This document shows, in pieces, positions 45,007 through 56,368 of a stretch of 64,000 bases of DNA. Below the pieces are notes generated by a model that worked only from the letters and a program-made list of their open reading frames with translations, ran no database searches and was not told where the DNA came from. The stretch's first letter is position 1; every line of letters starts with the position of its first letter. Where the stretch lies: contig JABTTQ020001494.1 of assembly GCA_016081115.2 (NCBI GenBank), forward strand, positions 124,001 through 188,000. Direction: 5' to 3'. This DNA comes from Rehmannia glutinosa (lineage: Eukaryota > Streptophyta > Magnoliopsida > Lamiales > Orobanchaceae). A program made the position numbers and the translations under genes.

Positions 45007-45058
45007 CGGGGGGTGGGTCATTTGGGTGGGGTGGGGGTTAGGGTTGGGTTTGGGGTTG
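45007..45058 (+). other. G-rich tract with quadruplex potential
   Basis: Runs GGGGGG, GGG, GGG, GGGG, GGGGG, GGG and GGG within about 50 bases, upstream (in minus orientation) of the SKP1 fragment. It may be captured promoter DNA. Function unknown. Confidence 0.4.
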
Positions 45059-45569
45059 CGTGTATTTACGTTTTATAAACTATTGGGAAAGTCTTTTCTT
45101 TTATATATTTCGAGGTCATGAAACTGTCAAACCCCAATTTTTTCACTTCCTGTTTTTGATTCAATGAATTTCGAAATTCCTAACCTAATTGAAATCGAGG
45201 GAGGAAATAATGGGGAAACAGGAAAATTGAATAATTGAGATTTGAGAGTAGTTTTCTTGGCTTTTAGGATTCCGAAGTGAGGACGAAAATTTCCTTCAGC
45301 GATTTGGACCCCTGTTTTTTTTTTTTTTGTGTTGAATGTAAATTTGAATGATTTGTGGATTTTGTGTTGCCGATGCATGATTTTTCTGTATTCTTTTATT
45401 ATTTTGTGGTTTGAAGTTTTTCGTTTGTTTCGATGTTGTTTCGAAGTTGTTTCTTTTATGTTTCTTTTGTCCTAATTTATGTATTTTCTATTTATTTTGT
45501 TTTTTTTATTGTTTTTGATTTGTTGTGTTATTTATCTGTCTGTGTATATTTTTTTTATTTCATTTGTAG

Positions 45570-45774
45570 TGAATATGGGATTTTTTTTGTTGATTGTTAT
45601 GCCAAGCACTTTATTGTTGGGAAGGCTATGGACGTCGAAGTGTTCGAGACAGAGAATGAACAAGCAAGGCTCAGTCATCTGCTTCACAATCATGTTAAGT
45701 TGAAGCTGCAAAATGGTGATGACGATGACAACGACATTGAGATTCTACCTCCACTTCCTAATGATTTTAGATAA
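45570..45774 (+). pseudogene. Ulp1-type cysteine protease C-terminal exon (unit 0)
   Basis: After a TTTGTAG splice acceptor the exon reads EYGIFFVDCYAKHFIVGKAM, then FETENEQARLSHLLHNHVKL and an acidic tail ending PPLPNDFR before TAA. This is the C-terminal end of Ulp1/SENP-like (C48) peptidases, where the catalytic Cys sits in D/E-C-G-x-F. In this unit the Cys codon is TAT (Tyr), whereas units 1-7 read GAATGTGGG (Glu-Cys-Gly) but have a stop after about 30 codons. The catalytic His and Asp exons are absent from the window. Confidence 0.65.
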
Positions 45775-46064
45775 TTGTTGTTATGTAAATCTTAATGATG
45801 GTGTAATCAGTTTTAACATGTAAGAAACATAAATGAAACATGTAAGAAACAATTGTGAAACGGGGGATCATGTGATAAAAGTTTGTAGTAAATTGCTTTT
45901 AAACCATATACTCTCTTTAGTTTTTTTTTTTTGTCATCCTTGTAAATGTTGATCTTGCTTCATTTTCGATGTATGCATGCCTAGTCTTGAACTAAAGATC
46001 TCACGTACTAGTAGGTCTTTCACCGCTACAGTTGATGCATTCAATAATTCTACGATGTTGGAAG

Positions 46065-46295
46065 TCAATACAAAGTATTTTTTGGTCTGACAGTGGAGTC
46101 GTGTCCATTTCTCGTAGCCGATGATGGACAAGTAAGCTCAAATGTTCTGAATTGAATTTGTTGTTCCAAGATTTCTTTTAGAGTGCTGAATGTGCAATCC
46201 ATTGGAATCGGTATTCTTGTTATTTCAAAGTTGGTATACTCTCTATTTTTTTCCCATTGTCCATTGTGGCATACCACAACTGAGATTTTCACCAT
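46065..46295 (-). pseudogene. MuDR-type transposase N-terminal fragment (unit 0)
   Basis: From Met at 46295 the reading is VKISVVVCHNGQWEKNREYT, NFEITRIPIPMDCTFSTLKE and ILEQQIQ, resembling the N-terminal domain of plant MuDR transposases (a VxVxxNGxW... ubiquitin-like fold). Residues after 46131 continue in another frame (YFVLTSNIVELLNASTVAVK) to about 45934, then coding stops. The transposase core and zinc finger are missing. Equivalent fragments occur in every unit of the array. The hydrophobic leader seen upstream of this Met in longer open frames is an artefact of GAAACA repeats. Confidence 0.65.
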
Positions 46296-46613
46296 GCAAT
46301 TGTGGAATGCAATGAAAAGTTGTCTAAGTGAAACATATAAGAAACATAAATGAAACATGTATGAAACAACAAAGAAACAACAAACATGTTTGAAACAACA
46401 AACAAACAACAAAGAAACAAAAAAGAAACCAACGCAAAACAAATCAGCGGAAAATGGGTATTTGTGTCCAAAATCAGCGGAAAGTGGACATTGTGCAGGG
46501 ATTGGGTATGGAAAATGGGGTATTTGTGTCCTTTTCCCTTAACTTAACATGTTAAACTTAAATGTTATAAATGTTCGAGTTTAAAATTTTAAATTTAAAT
46601 ATATATTTTTTTA

Positions 46614-48031
46614 CTTATAGTCCGATAGTGCCCCGTTTAGCCCGAAAATTTCCTTCAGCGATTTGGACTCCTGGTTCCTTTTTTTTTGTTGTGTTGAATG
46701 TAAATTTGAATGATTTGTTGATTTTGTGTTGCTGATGCATGATTTTTCTGTATTCTTTTATTATTTTGTGGTTTGAAGTTTTTCGTTTGTTTCGATGTTG
46801 TTTCAAGTTGTTTTTTTATGTTTCTTTTGTTCTAATTTATGTATTTTCCATTTATTTTGTTCTTTTTATTGTTTTTGATTTGTTGTGTTATCTATCCTGA
46901 TTTGTGTATATTGTTTTTATTTCTTTTGTAGTGAATGTGGGATTTTTTTTGTTGCTTGTTATGCCAAGCACTTTATTGTTGGGAAGGCTATGGACGTCGA
47001 AGCGTTCGAGACAGAGAATTAACAAGCAAGGCTCAGTCATCTGCTTCACAATCATGTTAAGTTGAAGCTGTAAAATGGTGATGACGATGACAACGACATT
47101 GAGATTCTACCTCCACTTCCTAATGATTTTAGATAATTGTTGTTATGTAAATCTTAATGATGGTGTAATCACTTAAAACATGTAAGAAACATAAATGAAA
47201 CATGTAAGAAACAATTGTGAAACAGGGGATCATGTGATAAAAGTTTGTAGTAAATTGCTTTTAAACCATATACTCTTTAGGTTTTTTTTGTCATCCTTGT
47301 AAATGTTGATCTTGCTTCATTTTCGACGTATGCATGCCTAATCTTGAACTAAAGATCTCACGTACTAGTAGGTCTTTCACCGCTACAGTTGATGCATTCA
47401 ATAATTCTACGATGTTGGAAGTCAATACAAAGTATTTTTTGGTCTGACAGTGGAGTCGTGTCCATTTCTCGTAGCCGATGATGGACGAGTAAGCTCAAAT
47501 TTTCTGAATTGAATTTGTTGTTCCAAGATTTCTTTTAGGGTGCTGAATGTGTAGTCCATTGGAATCAGTATTCTTGTTATCTAAAAGTTGGTATACTCTC
47601 TATTTTCTTCCCATTGTCCATTGTGGCATACCACAACTGAGATTTTCATCATGCAATTGTGGAATGCAATGAAAAGTTGTCTAAGTGAAACATATAAGAA
47701 ACATAAATGAAACATGTATGAAACAACAAAAAAACAACAAACATGTTTGAAACAACAAAGAAACAACAAAGAAACAAAAAAGAAACCAACGCAAAAAACA
47801 TCAGCGGAAAATGGGTATTTTTGTCCAAAATCAGCGGAAAATGGGTATTTTTGTCCAAAATCAGCGGAAAATGGGTATTTTTGTCCAAAATCAGCGGAAA
47901 GTGGACATTGTGCAAGGATTGGGTATGGAAAATGGGGTATTTGTGTCCTTTTCCCTTAACTTAACATGTTAAACTTAAATGTTATAAATGTTCGAGTTTA
48001 AAATTTTATATTTAAATATATATTTTTTTTA
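46614..48031. repeat. Tandem array unit 1 (A-type, 1418 bp)
   Basis: Starts CTTATAGTCCGATAGTGCCC. Junction CCCGTTTAGCCC/GAAAATTTCC at about 46641. Ulp1 exon at 46932 is stopped after ETEN. Three copies of the 30-base TCAGCGGAAAATGGGTATTT repeat. Has the A-type marker AACATGTTTGAAAC and GGAGTCGTGTCC. Confidence 0.95.
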
Positions 48032-49410
48032 CTTATAGTCCGATAGTGCCCCGTTTAGCCCGAAAATTTCCTTCAGCGATTTGGACTCCTGGTTCTTTTT
48101 TATTTTGTTGTGTTGAATGCAAATTTGAATGATTTGTTGATTTTGTGTTGCTGATGCATGATTTTTCTGTATTCTTTTATTATTTTGTGGTTTGAAGTTT
48201 TTCGTTTGTTTCGATGTTGTTTCGAAGTTGTTTCTTTTATGTTTCTTTTGTTCTAATTTATGTATTTTCCATTTATTTTGTTCTTTTTATTGTTTTTGAT
48301 TTGTTGTGTTATCTATCCTGATTTGTGTATATTTTTTTTATTTATTTTTTGTAGTGAATGTGGGATTTTTTTGTTGCTTGTTATGCCAAGCACTTTATTG
48401 TTGGGAAAGGCTATGGACGTGAAGCGTTCGAGACAGAGATTTAACAAGCAAGGTTTCATCCGCTTCACAATCATGTTAAGTTGAAGCTGCAAAATGGTGA
48501 TGACGATGACAACGACATTGAGATTCTACCTCCACTTCCTAATGATTTTAGATAATTGTTGTTATGTAAATTTTAATGATGGTGTAATCAGTTGAAACAT
48601 GTAAGAAACATAAATGAAACATGCAAGAAACAATTGTGAAACAGGGGATCATGTGATAAAAGTTTGTAGTAAATTGCTTTTAAACCATATACTCTTTAGT
48701 TTTTTTTTTTTTTTGTCATCCTTGTAAATGTTGATCTTGCTTCATTTTCGATGTATGCATGCCTAGTCTTGAACTAAAGATCTCACGTACTAGTAGGTCT
48801 TTCACCGCTACAGTTGATGCATTCAATAATTCTACGATGTTGGAAGTCAATACAAAGTATTTTTTGGTCTGACAGTGGAGTCATGTCCATTTCTCGTAGC
48901 CGATGATGGACAAGTAAGCTCAAATTTTCTGAATTGAATTTGTTGTTCCAAGATTTCTTTTAGGGTGCTGAATATGCAGTCCATTGGAATCAGTATTCTT
49001 GTTATCTCAAAGTTGGTATACTCTCTATTTCTTTCCCATTGTCCATTGTGGCATACCACAACTGAGATTTTCATCATGCAATTGTGGAATGCAATGAAAA
49101 GTTGTCTAAGTGAAACATATAAGAAACATAAATGAAACATGTATGAAACAACAAAGAAACAACAAACAAACAACAAAGAAACAAAAAAGAAACCAACGCA
49201 AAAAAAAAATCAGCGGAAAATGGGTATTTTTGTCCAAAATCAGCAGAAAATGGGTATTTTTGTCCAAAATCAGCGGAAAGTGGACATTGTGCAGGGATTG
49301 GGTATGGAAAATGGGGTATTTGTGTCCTTTTCCCTTAACTTAACCTGTTAAACTTAAATGTTATAAATGTTCGAGTTTAAAATTTTATATTTAAATATAT
49401 ATTTTTTTTA
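48032..49410. repeat. Tandem array unit 2 (B-type, 1379 bp)
   Basis: Lacks the AACATGTTTGAAAC segment and has GGAGTCATGTCC and GAATATGCAGTCC, the B-type markers. Two 30-base subrepeats. The Ulp1 exon is stopped by TAA after GAGATT. Confidence 0.95.
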
Positions 49411-50807
49411 CTTATAGTCCGATAGTGCCCCGTTTAGCCCGAAAATTTCCTTCAGCGATTTGGACTCCTGGTTCTTTTTTTTTTGTTGTGTTGAATGTAA
49501 ATTTGAATGATTTGTTGATTTTGTGTTGCTGATGCATGATTTTTCTGTATTCTTTTATTATTTTGTGGTTTGAAGTTTTTCGTTTGTTTCGATGTTGTTT
49601 CAAAGTTGTTTCTTTTATGTTTCTTTTGTTCTAATTTATGTATTTTCCATTTATTTTGTTCTTTTTTATTGTTTTTGATTTGTTGTGTTATCTATCTGAC
49701 TGTGTATATTTTTTTTATTTCTTTTGTAGTGAATGTGGGATTTTTTTGTTGCTTGTTATGCCAAACACTTTATTGTTGGGAAGGCTATGGACGTCGAAGC
49801 GTTCGAGACAGAGATTTAACAAGCAAGGTTCAGTCATCTGCTTCACAATCATGTTAAGTTGAAGCTGCAAAATGGTGATGACGATGACAACGACATTGAG
49901 ATTCTACCTCCACTTCCTAATGATTTTAGATAATTGTTGTTATATAAATTTTAATGATGGTGTAATCAGTTGAAACATGTAAGAAACAAAAATGAAACAT
50001 GCAAGAAACAATTGTGAAACAGGGGATCATGTGATAAAAGTTTGTAGTAAATTGCTTTTAAACCATATACTCTTTAGTTTTTTTTTTTTTTTTTTTTGTC
50101 ATCCTTGTAAATGTTGATCTTGCTTCATTTTCGATGTATGCATGCCTAGTCTTGAACTAAAGATCTCACGTACTAGTAGGTCTTTCACCGCTACTGATTG
50201 ATGCATTCAATAATTCTACGATGTTGGAAGTCAATACAAAGTATTTTTGTCCGACGGTGGAGTCGTGTCCATTTTCGTAGCGATGATGGACAAGTAAGCT
50301 CAAATTTTCTCGAATTGAATTTGTTGTTCCAAGATTTCTTTTAGGGTGCTGAATGTGCAGTCCATTGGAATCAGTATTCTTGTTATCTCAAAGTTGGTAT
50401 ACTCTCTATTTTCTTCCCATTGTCCATTGTGGCATACCACAACTGAGATTTTCACCATGCAATTGTGGAATGCAATGAAAAGTTGTCTAAGTGAAACATA
50501 TAAGAAACATAAATGAAACATGTATGAAACAACAAAAAAACAACAAACATGTTTGAAACAACAAAAAAACAACAAAGAAACAAAAAAGAAACCAACGCAA
50601 AAAACATCAGCGGAAAATGGGTATTTTTGTCCAAAATCAGCGGAAAATGGGTATTTTTGTCCAAAATCAGCGGAAAGTGGACATTGTGCAGGGATTGGGT
50701 ATGGAAAATGGGGTATTTGTGTCCTTTTCCCTTAACTTAACATGTTAAACTTAAATGTTATAAATGTTCGAGTTTAAAATTTTATATTTAAATATATATT
50801 TTTTTTA
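49411..50807. repeat. Tandem array unit 3 (A-type, 1397 bp)
   Basis: A-type markers. Virtually identical to unit 5. A local patch at 50190-50310 differs from all other units at CAG/CTG sites (for example TCTGACAG versus TCCGACGG), suggesting a base-calling problem there. Confidence 0.95.
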
Positions 50808-52185
50808 CTTATAGTCCGATAGTGCCCCGTTTAGCCCGAAAATTTCCTTCAGCGATTTGGACTCCTGGTTCTTTTTTTTTTGTTGTGTTGAATGTAAATT
50901 TGAATGATTTGTTGATTTTGTGTTGCTGATGCATGATTTTTCTGTATTCTTTTATTATTTTGTGGTTTGAAGTTTTTCGTTTGTTTCGATGTTGTTTCGA
51001 AGTTGTTTCTTTTATGTTTCTTTTGTTCTAATTTATGTATTTTCCATTTATTTTGTTCTTTTTTATTGTTTTTGATTTGTTGTGTTATCTATCTGACTGT
51101 GTATATTTTTTTTATTTCTTTTGTAGTGAATGTGGGATTTTTTTTGTTGCTTGTTATGCCAAGCACTTTATTGTTGGGAAGGCTATGGACGTCGAAGCGT
51201 TCGAGACAGAGATTTAACAAGCAAGGTTCAGTCATCTGCTTCACAATCATGTTAAGTTGAAGCTGCAAAATGGTGATGACGATGACAACGACATTGAGAT
51301 TCTACCTCCACTTCCTAATGATTTTAGATAATTGTTGTTATGTAAATTTTAATGATGGTGTAATCAGTTGAAACATGTAAGAAACATAAATGAAACATGC
51401 AAGAAACAATTGTGAAACAGGGGATCATGTGATAAAAGTTTGTAGTAAATTGCTTTTAAACCATATACTCTTTAGTTTTTTTTTTTTTTTTGTCATCCTT
51501 GTAAATGTTGATCTTGCTTCATTTTCGATGTATGCATGCCTAGTTTTGAACTAAAGATCTCACGTACTAGTAGGTCTTTCACCGCTACAGTTGATGCATT
51601 CAATAATTCTACGATGTTGGAAGTCAATACAAAGTATTTTTTGGTCTGACAGTGGAGTCATGTCCATTTCTCGTAGCCGATGATGGACAAGTAAGCTCAA
51701 ATTTTCTGAATTGAATTTGTTGTTCCAAGATTTCTTTTAGGGTGCTGAATATGCAGTCCATTGGAATCAGTATTCTTGTTATCTCAAAGTTGGTATACTC
51801 TCTATTTCTTTCCCATTGTCCCATTGTGGCATACCACAACCGAGATTTTCACCATGCAATTGTGGAATGCAATGAAAAGTTGTCTAAGTGAAACATATAA
51901 GAAACATAAATGAAACATGTATGAAACAACAAAGAAACAACAAACAAACAACAAAGAAAAAAAAAGAAACCAAAAAAAAAAAAAAATCAGCGGAAAATGG
52001 GTATTTTTGTCCAAAATCAGCAGAAAATGGGTATTTTTGTCCAAAATCGGAAAGTGGACATTGTGCGGGGATTGGGTATGGAAAATGGGGTATTTGTGTC
52101 CTTTTCCCTTAACTTAACCTCGTTAAACTTAAATGTTATAAATGTTCGAGTTTAAAATTTTATATTTAAATATATATTTTTTTTA
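50808..52185. repeat. Tandem array unit 4 (B-type, 1378 bp)
   Basis: B-type markers. Virtually identical to unit 6 through the Ulp1 exon region. One extra C in CCCATTGTCCCATTG splits the transposase fragment. Confidence 0.95.
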
Positions 52186-53578
52186 CTTATAGTCCGATAG
52201 TGCCCCGTTTAGCCCGAAAATTTCCTTCAGCGATTTGGACTCCTGGTTCTTTTTTTTTTGTTGTGTTGAATGTAAATTTGAATGATTTGTTGATTTTGTG
52301 TTGCTGATGCATGATTTTTCTGTATTCTTTTATTATTTTGTGGTTTGAAGTTTTTCGTTTGTTTCGATGTTGTTTCAAAGTTGTTTCTTTTATGTTTCTT
52401 TTGTTCTAATTTATGTATTTTCCATTTATTTTGTTCTTTTTTATTGTTTTTGATTTGTTGTGTTATCTATCTGACTGTGTATATTTTTTTTATTTCTTTT
52501 GTAGTGAATGTGGGATTTTTTTGTTGCTTGTTATGCCAAACACTTTATTGTTGGGAAGGCTATGGACGTCGAAGCGTTCGAGACAGAGATTTAACAAGCA
52601 AGGTTCAGTCATCTGCTTCACAATCATGTTAAGTTGAAGAAGCCGCAAAATGGTGATGATGATGACAACGACATTGAGATTCTACCTCCACTTCCTAATG
52701 ATTTTAGATAATTGTTGTTATATAAATTTTAATGATGGTGTAATCAGTTGAAACATGTAAGAAACAAAAATGAAACATGCAAGAAACAATTGTGAAACAG
52801 GGGATCATGTGATAAAAGTTTGTAGTAAATTGCTTTTAAACCATATACTCTTTAGTTTTTTTTTTGTCATCCTTGTAAATGTTGATCTTGCTTCATTTTC
52901 GATGTATGCATGCCTAGTCTTGAACTAAAGATCTCACGTACTAGTAGGTCTTTCACCGCTACAGTTGATGCATTCAATAATTCTACGATGTTGGAAGTCA
53001 ATACAAAGTATTTTTTGGTCTGACAGTGGAGTCGTGTCCATTTCTCGTAGCCGATGATGGACAAGTAAGCTCAAATTTTCTGAATTGAATTTGTTGTTCC
53101 AAGATTTCTTTTAGGGTGCTGAATGTGCAGTCCATTGGAATCAGTATTCTTGTTATCTCAAAGTTGGTATACTCTCTATTTTCTTCCCATTGTCCATTGT
53201 GGCATACCACAACTGAGATTTTCACCATGCAATTGTGGAATGCAATGAAAAGTTGTCTAAGTGAAACATATAAGAAACATAAATGAAACATGTATGAAAC
53301 AACAAAAAAACAACAAACATGTTTGAAACAACAAACAAACAACAAAGAAACAAAAAAGAAACCAACGCAAAAAACATCAGCGGAAAATGGGTATTTTTGT
53401 CCAAAATCAGCGAAAAATGGGTATTTTTGTCCAAAATCAGCGGAAAGTGGACATTGTGTAGGGATTGGGTATGGAAAATGGGGTATTTGTGTCCTTTACC
53501 CTTAACTTAACATGTTAAACTTAAATGTTATAAATGTTCGAGTTTAAAATTTTATATTTAAATATATATATTTTTTTA
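52186..53578. repeat. Tandem array unit 5 (A-type, 1393 bp)
   Basis: A-type markers. Nearly identical to unit 3, with a 3-4 base insertion after GTTGAAG (GTTGAAGAAGCCGC). Confidence 0.95.
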
Positions 53579-54959
53579 CTTATAGTCCGATAGTGCCCCG
53601 TTTAGCCCGAAAATTTCCTTTAGCGATTTGGACTCATGGTTCTTTTTTTTTTTGTTGTGTTGAATGTAAATTTGAATGATTTGTTGATTTTGTGTTGCTG
53701 ATGCATGATTTTTCTGTATTCTTTTATTATTTTGTGGTTTGAAGTTTTTCGTTTGTTTCGATGTTGTTTCGAAGTTGTTTCTTTTATGTTTCTTTTGTTC
53801 TAATTTATGTATTTTCCATTTATTTTGTTCTTTTTTATTGTTTTTGATTTGTTGTGTTATCTATCTGACTGTGTATATTTTTTTTATTTCTTTTGTAGTG
53901 AATGTGGGATTTTTTTTGTTGCTTGTTATGCCAAGCACTTTATTGTTGGGAAGGCTATGGACGTCGAAGCGTTCGAGACAGAGATTTAACAAGCAAGGTT
54001 CAGTCATCTGCTTCACAATCATGTTAAGTTGAAGCTGCAAAATGGTGATGACGATGACAACGACATTGAGATTCTACCTCCACTTCCTAATGATTTTAGA
54101 TAATTGTTGTTATGTAAATTTTAATGATGGTGTAATCAGTTGAAACATGTAAGAAACATAAATGAAACATGCAAGAAACAATTGTGAAATAGGGGATCAT
54201 GTGATAAAAGTTTGTAGTAAATTGCTTTTAAACCATATACTCTTTAGTTTTTTTTTTTTTTTTTTGTCATCCTTGTAAATGTTGATCTTGCTTCATTTTC
54301 GATGTATGCATGCCTAGTCTTGAACTAAAATCTCACGTACTAGTAGGTCTTTCACCGCTACAGTTGATGCATTCAATAATTCTACGATGTTGGAAGTCAA
54401 TACAAAGTATTTTTTGGTCTGACAGTGGAGTCATGTCCATTTCTCGTAGCCGATGATGGACAAGTAAGCTCAAATTTTCTGAATTGAATTTGTTGTTCCA
54501 AGATTTCTTTTAGGGTGCTGAATATGCAGTCCATTGGAATCCGTATTCTTGTTATCTCAAAGTTGGTATACTCTCTATTTCTTTCCCATTGTCCATTGTG
54601 GCATACCACAACTGAGATTTTCACCATGCAATTGTGGAATGCAATGAAAAGTTGTCTAAGTGAAACATATAAGAAACATAAATGAAACATGTATGTAACA
54701 ACAAAGAAACAACAAACAAACAACAAATAAACAAAAAAGAAACCAACGCAAAAAAAAAAAATCAGCGGAAAATGGGTATTTTTGTCCAAAATCGTGAGAA
54801 AATGGGTATTTTTGTCCAAAATCGTGGAAAGTGGACATTGTGCGGGGATTGGGTATGGAAAATGGGGTATTTGTGTCCTTTTCCTTAACTTAACATGTTA
54901 AACTTAAATGTTATAAATGTTCGAGTTTAAAATTTTATATTTAAATATATATTTTTTTA
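53579..54959. repeat. Tandem array unit 6 (B-type, 1381 bp)
   Basis: B-type markers. Nearly identical to unit 4 except near its end (54780-54840), where TCAGCGG reads TCGTGAG and TCGTGG, the start of an edited patch that runs into unit 7. Confidence 0.95.
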
Positions 54960-56368
54960 CTTATAGTCCGATAGTGCCCGTTTTTAGCCCGAAAATTTCC
55001 TTCACGATTTGGACTCCTGGTTTTTTTTTTTTTTTTTTGTGTTGAATGTAAATTTGAATGATTTGTTGATTTTGTGTTCTTTGATGCATGATTTTTTCGT
55101 ATTCTTTTATTATTTTGTGGTTTGAAGTTTTTCGTTTGTTTCGATGTTGTTTGAAGTTGTTTCTTTTATGTTTCTTTTGTTCTAATTTATGTATTTTCCA
55201 TTTATTTTGTTCTTTTTTATTGTTTTTGATTTGTTGTGTTATCTATCCATTTGTGTATATTTTTTTATTTCTTTTGTAGTGAATGTGGGATTTTTTTGTT
55301 GCTTGTTATGCCAAACACTTTATTGTTGGGAAGGCTATGGACGTCGAAGCGTTCGAGGCATGAGATTTAACAAGCAAGGTTCGATCATCGCTTCACAATC
55401 ATGTTAAGTTGAAGGCGCAAAATGGTGATGACGATGACAACGACATTGAGATTCTACCTCCACTTCCTAATGATTTTAGATAATTGTTGTTATGTAAATT
55501 TTAATGATGGTGTAATCGGTTGAAATATGTAAGAAACATAAATGAAACATGCAAGAAACAATTGTGAAACAGGGGATCATGTGATAAAAGTTTGTAGTAA
55601 ATTGCTTTTAAACCATATACTCTTTAGTTTTTTTTTTTTGTCATCCTTGTAAATATTGATCTTGCTTCATTTTCGATGTATGCATGCCTAGTCTTGAACT
55701 AAAGATCTCACGTACTAGTAGGTCTTTCACCGATTGATGCATTCAATAATTCTACGATGTTGGAAGTCAATACAAAGTATTTTTGGTCCGACGGTGGAGT
55801 CGTGTCCATTTCTCGTAGCCGATGATGGACAAGTAAGCTCAAATTTTCGAATTGAATTTGTTGTTCCAAGATTTCTTTTAGAGTCTTGAATGTGCGATCC
55901 ATTGGAAAGATTCTTGTTATCTCAAAGTTGGTATACTCTCTATTTTCTTCCCATTGTCCATTGTGGCATACCACAACTGAGATTTTCACCATGCAATTGT
56001 GGAATGCAATGAAAAGTTGTCTAAGTGAAATATATAAGAAACATAAATGAAACATGTATGAAACAACAATGAAACAACAAACATGTTTGAAACAACAAAG
56101 AAACAACAAAGAAACAAAAAAGAAACCAACGCAAAAAAATCAGCGGAAAATGGGTATTTTTGTCCAAAATCAGCGAAAATGGGTATTTTTGTCAAAAATC
56201 AGCGGAAATGGGTAATTTTATCTAAAATCAGCGGAAAGTGGACATTGTGTAGGGATTGGGTATGGAAAATGGGGTATTTGTGTCCTTTTCCCTTAACTTA
56301 ACATGTTAAACTTAAATGTTATATATGTTCGAGTTTAAAATTTTATATTTAAATATATATATTTTTTA
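54960..56368. repeat. Tandem array unit 7 (A-type, 1409 bp)
   Basis: Last unit, with A-type markers. Over 54960-55930 it differs from units 3 and 5 at about 15 places, nearly all at CAG or CTG. It has three 30-base subrepeats. After 56368 the array passes into the right arm of the hAT element (GATAGTGGCCTGTTTAGC). Confidence 0.95.

Larger units (their letters stand above)
44546..46538. mobile_element. Pack-MULE-like element with perfect 9-bp target duplication
   Basis: Flanked on both sides by TTAACTTAA (44537-44545 and 46539-46547), the 9-bp signature of Mutator-like elements. The termini GAGGAAATACCACAAAATACCC (left, 44546) and, inverted, GGGAAAAGGACACAAATACC (right) are imperfect inverted repeats. 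It contains, left to right, a SKP1-like gene fragment (minus), a Ulp1-type protease C-terminal exon (plus) and a MuDR-type transposase N-terminal fragment (minus). Transposase and protease are both truncated at the same internal breakpoint, so it is a non-autonomous deletion derivative. Ulp1-carrying MULEs are known in plants (Kaonashi group). Confidence 0.85.
45284..46613. repeat. Tandem array unit 0 (founder, A-type)
   Basis: The right two thirds of the MULE plus adjoining hAT DNA. It shares all sequence from CGAAAATTTCCTTCAGCGAT to the TTTTTTTA before CTTATAGTCC with the seven following units, but is the most diverged. It is the only unit whose Ulp1 exon is open to its natural stop. Confidence 0.9.

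Noticed and set aside
44731..45078. 115-codon plus-strand ORF with Pro- and Gly-rich segments
   Set aside because: It is antisense to the captured SKP1 fragment, which has clear family motifs on the minus strand.
46065..56195. Repeated small hydrophobic ORFs (VCCFFVVSYMFHLCFLYVS-type) as a family of membrane microproteins
   Set aside because: They arise from reading GAAACA/TGTTTC repeats on the minus strand ahead of the transposase Met. They vary with repeat number and have no independent start context.
46440..56260. Regular 30-base repeats (TCAGCGGAAAATGGGTATTT...) as a CRISPR-like array
   Set aside because: There are only two or three adjacent copies per unit, no unique spacers and no cas-like genes. 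The setting is a plant transposon terminus, so they are subterminal VNTRs.
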